Shown piece after piece: positions 57,542 through 64,000 of a stretch of DNA of 64,000 nt (position 1 is its first letter; every line of letters begins with the position of its first letter). Origin of the DNA: Ferranicluibacter quercicola (GTDB taxonomy: Bacteria; Pseudomonadota; Alphaproteobacteria; Rhizobiales; Rhizobiaceae). The DNA lies in the NCBI RefSeq assembly GCF_021168455.1, contig NZ_JAJOZR010000001.1:761773-825772 (forward strand), read 5' to 3'. The notes below the pieces were generated by a model, which had not been told where the DNA came from, made no database searches, and saw nothing but the letters and a program-made list of their open reading frames with translations. A program made the translations under genes and the position numbers.

Positions 57542-59272
57542 ATGAATGATCTTCTCAGGCGGTTTGCCGCCTACTACCGCCCGCACCGCCGCTTGTTCCT
57601 GCTGGATTTCTCCTGCGCCATCTCGGCCGGTCTGCTCGAACTGGTCTTTCCCCTTGCCGTCAAGCTCTTCATCGACCGGCTGCTGCCGACCAACCAGTTC
57701 GGCCTGATCGGTCTCGCCGCGCTCGGCCTGCTCGTCATCTACGTCGTCAATGCCGGCCTTCAGGTCGTGGTCACCTATTGGGGACATATGTTGGGCATCC
57801 GCATCGAGACGGAGATGCGGCGCAAGGCCTTCGACCATCTGCAGAAACTGTCCTTCGGCTATTTCGACAACCAGAAGACCGGCCATCTCGTCGCGCGGCT
57901 GACGAAGGATCTCGACGAGATCGGCGAGGTGGCCCATCACGGGCCCGAGGACGTCTTCATCGCCGTCATGACGCTCGTCGGCGCTTTCGTCCTGATGATG
58001 TTCGTGCATGTGCCGCTTGCGCTGATCACCGCGCTCATCGTGCCGCTCGCCGCTTTCGTCACCACACGCTATGGAACGCGGATGACGGTCAACTCGCATG
58101 CGCTCTATGGCAAGGTCGCCGAGTTCAACGCGCGCATCGAGGAGAATGTCGGCGGCATCCGCGTCGTCCAGGCCTTTGCCAACGAGGATCACGAGCGCGC
58201 GCTGTTTGCCCAGAACAATGCCGGATACCAGCGCACCAAGCTCGAAGCCTACAAGTTCATGGCGGCATCGACCTCGCTCTCCTATCTCTCGATGCGCCTC
58301 GTGCAGGTGGCGGTGATGCTGGCAGGCGCCTGGTTCGTCGTGCGCGGGGAGCTCACGGCCGGCGGCTTCGTCGGTTTCCTGCTCCTCGTCGGCGTGTTCT
58401 TCCGGCCGATCGACAAGATCAACTCCGTCATCGAGACCTATCCCAAAGGTATCGCCGGCTTCCAGCGCTACCAGCAGTTCCTGCAGACCGAACCTGACAT
58501 TGCCGACCGCGCCGATGCGGTGCCGGTTGATCGTCTGAGAGGCGATATCGTCTATCGCGGTGCCGGCTTCGGCTATCAGGGCGGCCGTCCGATCCTGCGC
58601 GATCTCGACCTCTCGGTGCGCGCCGGCGAGACCGTCGCCTTCGTCGGGCCGTCCGGCGCCGGCAAGACCACCATCTGTTCGCTGCTGCCGCGGTTCTACG
58701 ACGTCACCGAGGGGACGATCACCATCGACGGCATGGACATTCGCGACATGACGCTGAAATCGCTGCGCTCCAATATCGGCATCGTCCAGCAGGATGTCTT
58801 CCTCTTTGCCGGAACGATCCGGGAGAACATCGCCTATGGGCGCCTGGGGGCCTCGGAGGCGGACATTCTCGCCGCCGCCCGGCGAGCCCGGCTCGACGCG
58901 GTCATCGCGGCACTGCCGGAGGGGCTGGAGACGGTCATCGGGGAACGCGGCGTGAAACTGTCCGGCGGGCAGAAACAGCGGCTCGCGATCGCGCGCATCT
59001 TTCTCAAGAACCCGCCGATCCTCATTCTCGACGAGGCCACATCCGCGCTCGACACGGAAACCGAGCGTGCCATCCAGCAGTCCCTCAGCGAGCTTGCGGA
59101 AGGGCGCACGACCCTCGTGATCGCGCATCGGCTGGCGACGATCGCCAATGCAGACCGCATCATGGTGGTGGAGGATGGACGGATCGCCGAACAGGGCACG
59201 CATGCCCAGCTGCTCGCGACGCCCGACAGCCGCTACCGCCGCCTGCAGGCGCCGGCTGCCGAGGGTGCCTGA
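57542..59272 (+). CDS. ABC exporter, fused membrane and ATPase domains (MsbA/multidrug type)
   Basis: The 576-residue half-transporter has six N-terminal helices (about 15-310, with FGYFDNQKTGHLVARLTKDLDEI as the coupling region) and an ATPase domain: Walker A GPSGAGKTT (about 369-377), Q-loop IVQQDVFLFAGTIRENIAYG, signature LSGGQKQRLAIARIFLKNPPILILDEATSALD, switch IAHRLAT. It would dimerise to export lipids or drugs. The ATG at 57542 matches the family start; a 62-codon open extension upstream crosses the terminator of the previous gene and is rejected. It is separated from the receptor by a terminator, so a functional link to heme is not implied. Confidence 0.93.
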   Translation: MNDLLRRFAAYYRPHRRLFLLDFSCAISAGLLELVFPLAVKLFIDRLLPTNQFGLIGLAALGLLVIYVVNAGLQVVVTYWGHMLGIRIETEMRRKAFDHLQKLSFGYFDNQKTGHLVARLTKDLDEIGEVAHHGPEDVFIAVMTLVGAFVLMMFVHVPLALITALIVPLAAFVTTRYGTRMTVNSHALYGKVAEFNARIEENVGGIRVVQAFANEDHERALFAQNNAGYQRTKLEAYKFMAASTSLSYLSMRLVQVAVMLAGAWFVVRGELTAGGFVGFLLLVGVFFRPIDKINSVIETYPKGIAGFQRYQQFLQTEPDIADRADAVPVDRLRGDIVYRGAGFGYQGGRPILRDLDLSVRAGETVAFVGPSGAGKTTICSLLPRFYDVTEGTITIDGMDIRDMTLKSLRSNIGIVQQDVFLFAGTIRENIAYGRLGASEADILAAARRARLDAVIAALPEGLETVIGERGVKLSGGQKQRLAIARIFLKNPPILILDEATSALDTETERAIQQSLSELAEGRTTLVIAHRLATIANADRIMVVEDGRIAEQGTHAQLLATPDSRYRRLQAPAAEGA

Positions 59273-59291
59273 CGATCGGGGCCGTCGGCAG

Positions 59292-59317
59292 GACGCCGGC
59301 GTCCTGGCGCCGGCGTC
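59292..59317. terminator. Hairpin between convergent ABC exporter and hydrolase genes
   Basis: The 10-bp perfect arms GACGCCGGCG and CGCCGGCGTC have a 6-nt loop, in the 51-bp gap between two convergent genes. There is no T-tract. Confidence 0.55.
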
Positions 59318-59323
59318 AGCGTG

Positions 59324-60211
59324 TCACGCCAGATATCTGTTGAACCAGGCGATCGTCCGGTCCCAGGCGAGCTTGGCCGCAGCCTCGTCATAGCGCGGGG
59401 TCGAGTCGTTGTGGAAGCCGTGATTGGCGCCGGGGTAGATATAGGCCTCATAGGTCGTCCCCGCCGCCTTCAGGGCCGTTTCGTACGCCGGCCAGCCCTC
59501 GTTGACCCCTGTGTCCAGCTCGCCGTAATGCAGCAGCAACGGCGCCTTGATGCGCGGCACATCCTCGGCCTTCGGCTGCCGGCCGTAGAAGGGCACGGCG
59601 GCCGCAAGCTCCGGATAGGCGACCGCCGTCGCATTGGAGACTCCGCCGCCGTAGCAGAAGCCGGTCATGCCGACCTTCCCGGTTGCGGCGTCATGCGCCA
59701 TCATGAATTCGACGGCGGCGAAGAAGTCGTTCATCAGCTTCGTCGGATCGACGCTTTTCTGGAGTTCGCGCCCTTTCTCGTCATTGCCCGGATAGCCGCC
59801 GACGGAGCTCAGCCCATCGGGCGCGAGCGCAATGAAGCCGGCCTTCGCCACGCGGCGTGCGACGTCTTCGATATAGGGATTGAGACCGCGATTCTCATGC
59901 ACGACCACCACGGCGGCCGTCTTGCCCTGTGCCTTTGCCGGGCGCACGAGATAGCCGCGGACCTCGCCGTGGCCCTTGGGGGAGGGGTAGGTGATGTACT
60001 CCGCGACGATGTCGGGATCGGTGAAGGCGACCTGCTGCGCCAAGGCATAATCGGGGCTCATGGACGACAGGATCGCCGCCGCCGTCAGTCCGCCGATGGC
60101 AAACTTGCCCGCCCGGTCGAGGAACTCGCGCTTGGAGATCTTTCCATGGGCATAATAATCGTAGAGTTCGAGCAGTTCCGGGTGGAAATCCCGAGCCGTC
60201 AGACGCGTCAT
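59324..60211 (-). CDS. Dienelactone hydrolase-family protein, probably exported
   Basis: The 295-residue product from the ATG at 60211 (GAGGAG 9 bp ahead) has an N-terminal segment KISKREFLDRAGKFAIGG followed by a hydrophobic run ending YALAQQ, which resembles a Tat-like export signal preceded by a 25-residue extension. The hydrolase triad of the family is complete: Cys in GFCYGGGVSNA, Asp in HYGELDTGVNE, His in GANHGFHND, plus VVVVHENRGLNPYI with the helper Glu. E. coli YghX-like proteins share this layout. The substrate is unknown; no chlorocatechol pathway is near, so the family name should not be read as function. Confidence 0.9.
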   Translation of the reverse strand: MTRLTARDFHPELLELYDYYAHGKISKREFLDRAGKFAIGGLTAAAILSSMSPDYALAQQVAFTDPDIVAEYITYPSPKGHGEVRGYLVRPAKAQGKTAAVVVVHENRGLNPYIEDVARRVAKAGFIALAPDGLSSVGGYPGNDEKGRELQKSVDPTKLMNDFFAAVEFMMAHDAATGKVGMTGFCYGGGVSNATAVAYPELAAAVPFYGRQPKAEDVPRIKAPLLLHYGELDTGVNEGWPAYETALKAAGTTYEAYIYPGANHGFHNDSTPRYDEAAAKLAWDRTIAWFNRYLA

Positions 60212-60302
60212 CGCACACTCTCCTCTCATCCTGTCGCGGCCGAAGGTAGAGCGGAACGGGACGAACGTCGCTTCACAAGTCCGGCACCGTCAGGCGCGGT
60301 CC

Positions 60303-61394
60303 TTATGCCTGCGTCTTCTCCTTGTTGACGAAATGGGCATTGCCGAGGCCGGTGCCGATGGTCAGCACCGCCCATTTCGAGACGTCGTGCATGAAGGGGA
60401 TCTGCGACAGCCCCTGCACGACGGCATCATTGTGCATCATCACGAAGGTCTCGTGCCCGCCGATCTCGGGGATGGCCTTCTTGATGGCGGCCGGCAGGTT
60501 GAAGCTGTCGCTTTCCCAGTTGCCGCCGGGGAGATTCTGCCCGCCGCGTTCGATCGAGCCGTCCGCCTGGATGATGCCCGGGCAGCCGATTCCGATCAGC
60601 GGCGCGGGCGCGAGCTTCTCCTTCTCAGCGCGGGCGATCAGGTCTTTCAGCATCGCGATCATGCGCTCGACGGCGGCGCCGCGGCTCGGTCGATCGTCGG
60701 AATGCCGCCAGATCTCCGACTGCCAGACGGCGGCCTCCTCCAGATAATGCTTGTCGTCGCTCTTCGCCTTGCCGAGATCCACGACGCCGGCGCGAATGTT
60801 CGTGCCGCCGATATCGACGGCGAAGATCGCCTTGTGCCCCTTCAGCATCCATGCGGGCATCAGGTGTACCGAGCCGATCAGCCCGGCATCATCAGGGTGG
60901 TGAACGACCGGGACCAGATGGACGCGCACGCCCCGCTCGGCCAGCAGCATCTCCGTGCGCGCGATGGTGAGTTCGCCGGACCGGCTCTGGCGAAAGCCGC
61001 CGCCGACCGCGATCCGCTCCGTGCCGGCCCAGTGCTTCTGCTTCAGGAAACGCGCGACCACATCGGCGAACTCCTGGGAAAAATCCTCGATCGCGCTCCA
61101 CACGAGAGCGGCCGCCTGCGCATCCTTGCTCTTCAGCAGGGCATCGATGTCGCGCTTGGGAAGATCGGCGGTCGGCACCTTGCCGATCGGATCGATATCC
61201 ACCTCGCGCATGACCTTGCGCCAGTGCTGCAGCTTCTCGCGGAACTCTCCCTTCGTGGCCTTGTCGCCGATGAAGCCGTCCTTGTCGCGGATCTCGATGT
61301 TGTAATCGTCGATGATGAGGGCTGGTAGGTCGAGGGCTCCGTTCGTCAGGGGCCCGGCCGCCTGATCCTGTGTCGCAGTCTTTGACGTAGCCAT
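60303..61394 (-). CDS. ROK-family protein with circularly permuted motif order
   Basis: The 363-residue product carries sugar-kinase (ROK) motifs in rotated order. First come ERIAVGGGF (about residue 127) and DDAGLIGSVHL (about 168), which close normal ROK proteins. Then AVDIGGTNIRAGVVD (about 192), which opens them, followed by IGIGCPGI, MMHNDAVVQG and a final LTIGTGLGNAHF near the C-terminus. The zinc motif CxCGxxGCxE is absent. The phosphate-binding and catalytic (HNDA, Asp) elements are kept, so kinase activity is possible. It is divergent from minCDE across a spacer with a CtrA box. The ATG at 61394 is chosen over a TTG at 61397. Confidence 0.85.
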   Translation of the reverse strand: MATSKTATQDQAAGPLTNGALDLPALIIDDYNIEIRDKDGFIGDKATKGEFREKLQHWRKVMREVDIDPIGKVPTADLPKRDIDALLKSKDAQAAALVWSAIEDFSQEFADVVARFLKQKHWAGTERIAVGGGFRQSRSGELTIARTEMLLAERGVRVHLVPVVHHPDDAGLIGSVHLMPAWMLKGHKAIFAVDIGGTNIRAGVVDLGKAKSDDKHYLEEAAVWQSEIWRHSDDRPSRGAAVERMIAMLKDLIARAEKEKLAPAPLIGIGCPGIIQADGSIERGGQNLPGGNWESDSFNLPAAIKKAIPEIGGHETFVMMHNDAVVQGLSQIPFMHDVSKWAVLTIGTGLGNAHFVNKEKTQA

Positions 61395-61603
61395 CAATCA
61401 TCGATCCCTTCATCTGCAGTGGGTTGGCAACGTATCGCTGTCGCGGATGTTCCAGCCGGCCGTTGCCGGCTGCCAAGGAAACCCCGGAAATGGCAGGAAA
61501 ATGGCCTCTTTCGACGGTTTCGCAAGCCTTGGGCAAGGCCGTTCCTGTTAACCTTTCGTTAACCGTCCTCGCGATAGATATTGTAAACGAATCCTTAACC
61601 TCG
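61395..61603. promoter_or_regulatory. Divergent promoter region of the ROK gene and minCDE
   Basis: The right half is A+T-rich and holds a perfect CtrA box (61548-61562) plus a further TTAACC half-site (61595-61600) just before the minC start. I see no gene in the spacer. Confidence 0.5.
61548..61562. promoter_or_regulatory. Perfect CtrA-type site before minCDE
   Basis: TTAACCTTTCGTTAA fits TTAA-N7-TTAA, 41 bp upstream of the minC ATG, in promoter position. CtrA control of minCD has been reported in Sinorhizobium, so the site fits established biology. Confidence 0.7.
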
Positions 61604-62350
61604 ATGAACAAAGTGACAACAGACGCCCGCTCGATCCGTATCAAGGGCCGCTCCTTTCTCGCGGTCGTTCTCTCGCCGGACCTGCCGCTCGATGCGTGGC
61701 TGATCCGGCTGGACGATCTCGCCGCGCGCTCGGCCGGCTTCTTCTTCGGCCGCCCGGCCGTTCTGGACGTCGCCGACCTGAAGCTCGACCGGACGCAGCT
61801 GAAGGAACTGGTCGACGAACTGACCCGCCGCAATGTCAGCATCATGGGCATCGAGGGCGCGCGTCCCTCCGCGATCGCGCCCGGAATGCCCCCGGCGCTG
61901 AAGGGTGGGCGTCCGGCCTCCGATTTCGAGGTGACGACCAGCGATCCGGCGGATGCGGCGACGGCGACCGATGCGGCCCCCGAGGCCGGCGCGGTCCGCG
62001 CGGAAGAACCCCGCCCGGCGCTCCAGTCGCTCGTCATCCGCGAGCCGGTCAGGTCCGGGCAATCCGTCGTCTTTACGGAAGGCGACGTCACCGTGGTCGG
62101 CTCGGTCGCCTCGGGCGCCGAGATCATCGCGGGCGGGTCGATCCACATCTACGGCGCGCTGCGCGGCCGCGCCATGGCGGGCGCCGTCGGCAACGCCACC
62201 GCACGAATCTTCTGCCGGAAGCTCGAGGCCGAACTGGTCGCGATCGATGGCGTCTACAAAATGGCCGAAGACATGGCCCCCGGCCTCCGCGGACAACCCG
62301 TCCAGCTGTGGCTGGAGGACGATGCGATCATGGCAGAGAAACTCAAGTGA
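61604..62350 (+). CDS. minC: Septum-site inhibitor MinC
   Basis: MinC blocks FtsZ assembly away from midcell when recruited by MinD. The 248-residue protein has an N-terminal FtsZ-binding domain (SIRIKGRSFLAVVLSPDLPL to about residue 110), a variable Ala/Asp-rich linker (about 110-145), and the C-terminal beta-helical MinD-binding domain with VRSGQSVVFTEGDVTVVGSV, GAEIIAGGSIHIYGALRGRAMAG and ARIFCRKLEAELVAIDGVY. The ATG at 61604 matches the family start; 60 open codons upstream span the CtrA site and are rejected. It heads minC-minD-minE with a 29-bp gap. Confidence 0.96.
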   Translation: MNKVTTDARSIRIKGRSFLAVVLSPDLPLDAWLIRLDDLAARSAGFFFGRPAVLDVADLKLDRTQLKELVDELTRRNVSIMGIEGARPSAIAPGMPPALKGGRPASDFEVTTSDPADAATATDAAPEAGAVRAEEPRPALQSLVIREPVRSGQSVVFTEGDVTVVGSVASGAEIIAGGSIHIYGALRGRAMAGAVGNATARIFCRKLEAELVAIDGVYKMAEDMAPGLRGQPVQLWLEDDAIMAEKLK

Positions 62351-62379
62351 GCCGGACACGGCCAAAACAGGAGAGCAAG

Positions 62380-63195
62380 ATGGGGAAAGTCATCGTCGTT
62401 ACGTCAGGCAAGGGTGGGGTCGGCAAGACCACGTCCACGGCCGCCCTCGGTGCCGCCCTGGCTCAGAGGAATGAAAAGGTCGTCGTGGTCGATTTCGATG
62501 TCGGGCTGCGCAATCTCGATCTGGTGATGGGGGCGGAACGCCGCGTCGTCTACGATCTGATCAATGTCATCCAGGGCGACGCCAAGCTGCCGCAGGCGCT
62601 GATCCGCGACAAGCGGCTCGAAACCCTGTTCCTGCTGCCCGCGTCGCAGACCCGCGACAAGGACAACTTGACGGAAGAGGGCGTCGAGCGCGTCATCGCC
62701 GAGCTGAAGCAGCATTTCGACTGGATCATCTGCGACAGCCCTGCCGGCATCGAGCGTGGCGCAACGCTCGCCATGCGCCATGCCGACGTCGCCGTCGTCG
62801 TCACCAATCCGGAAGTCTCCTCCGTGCGGGACAGCGATCGCATCATCGGCCTGCTCGATTCCAAGACGCTGAAGGCCGAAAACGGCGAGCGCATGGAAAA
62901 GCACCTGCTGCTGACCCGCTACGACCCGATCCGCGCCGAGCGTGGCGACATGCTGAAGGTCGAGGACGTGCTGGAAATCCTGTCCATCCCGCTGCTCGGC
63001 ATCATCCCGGAAAGCATGGATGTGCTTCGCGCCTCCAACATCGGTGCACCGGTCACGCTCGCAGACGTGCGTTGCCCGCCCGCCATGGCCTATTTCGACG
63101 CTGCCCGTCGCCTCGCCGGCGAAACCCTGCCGGTCACGATCCCCGGCGAAAAGCGCAGCCTGTTCGGCAAGATCTTCGCACGGAGGGCTGCATGA
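62380..63195 (+). CDS. minD: Septum-site determining ATPase MinD
   Basis: MinD is the membrane-cycling ATPase that carries MinC and is driven off the membrane by MinE. The 271-residue protein has the deviant Walker A SGKGGVGKTT (residues 9-18), DFDVGLRNLDLVMG, ICDSPAGIERGA and VVTNPEVSSVRDSDRIIGLL. It ends with an amphipathic membrane-targeting helix (SLFGKIFARR). The ATG at 62380 has AGGAGAGCAAG ahead. Its stop overlaps the minE ATG (ATGA). A min system on a repABC replicon is typical of rhizobial chromids. Confidence 0.98.
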   Translation: MGKVIVVTSGKGGVGKTTSTAALGAALAQRNEKVVVVDFDVGLRNLDLVMGAERRVVYDLINVIQGDAKLPQALIRDKRLETLFLLPASQTRDKDNLTEEGVERVIAELKQHFDWIICDSPAGIERGATLAMRHADVAVVVTNPEVSSVRDSDRIIGLLDSKTLKAENGERMEKHLLLTRYDPIRAERGDMLKVEDVLEILSIPLLGIIPESMDVLRASNIGAPVTLADVRCPPAMAYFDAARRLAGETLPVTIPGEKRSLFGKIFARRAA

Positions 63196-63452
63196 GCATT
63201 TTCCGCCTTTTCACCAAACAGAGGTCCGCGCCGATGGCGCGCGAGCGGCTGCAGGTTCTGCTGGCGCATGAACGCGGTGCCGCCGGCTCCGACCTCGTCG
63301 CCATCCTGCGCGAGGAAATCCTCGCGGTCATCGCCAAGCACGTGCAGATCGACAGCGACAAGGTCCATGTGAAGATGGACCGCGACGAACATATGTCGAT
63401 CCTGGAGATCGACGTCGAGATCCCGCTGGACGCCACCAAACAGGCGGCCTGA
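63192..63452 (+). CDS. minE: Cell division topological specificity factor MinE
   Basis: MinE stimulates MinD ATPase and keeps the MinCD inhibitor polar. The 86-residue length is normal. The N-terminal membrane-binding helix (MSIFRLFTKQ), the MinD-contact region (RSAPMARERLQVLLAHERG) and the C-terminal topological domain (AILREEILAVIAKHVQI, then VHVKMDRDEHMSILEIDVEIP) are all present. Its ATG overlaps the minD stop. Two hairpins with T-tracts follow, closing the operon before the rRNA promoter. Confidence 0.97.
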   Translation: MSIFRLFTKQRSAPMARERLQVLLAHERGAAGSDLVAILREEILAVIAKHVQIDSDKVHVKMDRDEHMSILEIDVEIPLDATKQAA

Positions 63453-63474
63453 GACCGGCAAGGCTCTCCCCATC

Positions 63475-63511
63475 GGCGCGGCCGCGACACGATCGCAGCC
63501 GCGCCGTTTTC
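63475..63511 (+). terminator. Terminator 1 after minE
   Basis: The 9-bp perfect arms CGGCGCGGC and GCCGCGCCG are followed by TTTT, 22 bp past the minE stop. Confidence 0.8.
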
Positions 63512-63555
63512 GTTCCGGGCGCCGCTGCCCGATGCCGTTATCGCATATGCCTTCG

Positions 63556-63589
63556 ACGACGCCCGAGCCGCTGCTCCGGGCGTCGTTTT
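63556..63589 (+). terminator. Terminator 2 after minE
   Basis: The 10-bp perfect arms ACGACGCCCG and CGGGCGTCGT are followed by TTT. Tandem terminators would shield the rRNA promoter from readthrough. Confidence 0.75.
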
Positions 63590-63683
63590 CGTTTACGGAA
63601 TCGGGCCGGGATGGCCTGCGGTCAGAATTTGCTAAACATAACAGTGACTTGTCACTTTTATGAAGTTTTTCGAACGGGGGCTG

Positions 63684-63713
63684 TTGACGAACGCTCTTCC
63701 CCGGATCTATAAA
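63684..63713 (+). promoter_or_regulatory. Probable ribosomal RNA operon promoter
   Basis: TTGACG (63684-63689), 18-bp spacer, TATAAA (63708-63713) is the best promoter match in the region. It lies in A+T-richer DNA after two terminators and before a leader that resembles those of rhizobial rRNA operons. An AGTGAC-TT-GTCACT dyad sits just upstream (63643-63656). Confidence 0.65.
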
Positions 63714-64000
63714 CCGCACACCAACGAGGGCGGCGGCGCTGCTGGCGACCGACGAACTCGCTCTGAAGTTTCTTGACTTTGTAGCGACTTGGCGGTCTCA
63801 GGCAAAACAGCTTGAGGCTCTTGTGGGGAAGATTTTGCGGTGATTTTGGCTTCAAGCTTTGATCATTTCGCGCTGTGACGGACCTGATGGGTTGTGTCGG
63901 TTTTTTGACAATTGAAGATGAGAAAGAGAAACGTGGGCGGCGGATGTTGCGCGGATCTGAGAGAGCTTTCGGGCTTTTGACGGTTCATGGAATAGACTTC
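63714..64000 (+). other. rRNA operon leader; 16S gene expected just beyond the window
   Basis: There is no protein frame of interest. The stretch TTTTTTGACAATTGAAGAT followed by GAGAAAGAGAAACGTGGGCG (63904-63940) is very like the boxA-containing leader that precedes 16S and 23S rRNA in Rhizobiaceae, including the GACAATTGAA and GAAACGTGGGCGGC words. The 16S 5' end (AACTTGAGAGTTTGATC) is not reached. The call rests on remembered family sequence, not on an alignment. Confidence 0.65.

Noticed and set aside
63643..63656. AGTGAC-TT-GTCACT dyad as a terminator or operator
   Set aside because: The stem is 6 bp with a 2-nt loop; too weak to call, though it lies close to the rRNA promoter.
63714..64000. 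Calling the 16S rRNA gene itself
   Set aside because: The conserved 5' end of 16S is not reached before the window ends; only the leader can be supported.
1..64000. CRISPR arrays, tRNA genes, insertion sequences, integrases and prophage
   Set aside because: Reading through the intergenic stretches showed no spaced repeats, no cloverleaf-type sequence, no transposase or integrase frame, and no terminal inverted repeats.

Overview
The window looks like a piece of a secondary chromosome (chromid) from a high-G+C alphaproteobacterium of the order Hyphomicrobiales, probably Rhizobiaceae. The reasons are a complete repABC replication and partitioning cassette (about 34.2-38.0 kb), minCDE (61.6-63.5 kb), what looks like the promoter and leader of a ribosomal RNA operon at the right edge, a rhizobial-type bcsN-bcsA-bcsB cellulose operon, an HWE-family kinase, and binding-site candidates for CtrA, CcrM, RirA, EcfG and PhoB. 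I see no tRNA, insertion sequence, phage gene or CRISPR array. The genus cannot be fixed from the sequence alone.

Layout, left to right. 0-0.9 kb: end of ornithine cyclodeaminase. 0.9-3.1 kb: an RTX/beta-solenoid secreted protein and two tiny membrane proteins. 3.4-11.8 kb: cellulose synthesis (bcsN, bcsA, bcsB, a TPR protein) with no bcsZ cellulase. 11.9-13.2 kb: L,D-transpeptidase and a stand-alone receiver. 13.5-17.7 kb: ugpBAEC glycerol-3-phosphate importer behind a Pho-box-like site. 17.7-25.1 kb: a GntR regulator divergent from a five-gene operon joining a 5-oxoprolinase-type hydrolase, a D-glutamate cyclase-like protein, a KipI-KipA fusion, a biotin carboxylase-biotin carrier fusion and an NRAMP relative lacking the metal-binding motifs. 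25.3-30.4 kb: TetR-controlled RND efflux pump. 30.4-33.8 kb: cytochrome c, a stress-promoter-driven membrane protein and an HWE kinase. 34.2-38.0 kb: repABC with an antisense RNA and two related palindromes flanking repC. 38-44.4 kb: LysR regulator, an alpha/beta hydrolase lacking its serine, and a second RND pump. 44.6-45.5 kb: Lrp-type regulator and RidA-like protein. 45.5-49.1 kb: hybrid kinase overlapping a KaiC-like double ATPase. 49.3-53.5 kb: an AttEFGH-like ABC system. 53.5-54.8 kb: MFS transporter. 55.1-59.3 kb: heme-type TonB receptor behind an IRO-type box, then an ABC exporter. 59.3-61.4 kb: dienelactone hydrolase and a ROK protein whose motifs are in circularly permuted order. 61.6-63.5 kb: minCDE. 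63.5-64 kb: rRNA operon promoter and leader.

How it fits together. Four perfect TTAA-N7-TTAA sequences, the classical CtrA site, lie in intergenic DNA upstream of bcsN, the single-domain receiver, repA and minC. About 0.1 would be expected by chance in a window of this size, assuming roughly 63% G+C. This suggests that chromid replication, division-site placement and cellulose output are tied to the cell-cycle regulator. The repABC region is also rich in GANTC (CcrM) sites. The least described gene set is the 18.8-25.1 kb operon, whose parts could form a split, urea-carboxylase-like biotin enzyme coupled to a lactam hydrolase.
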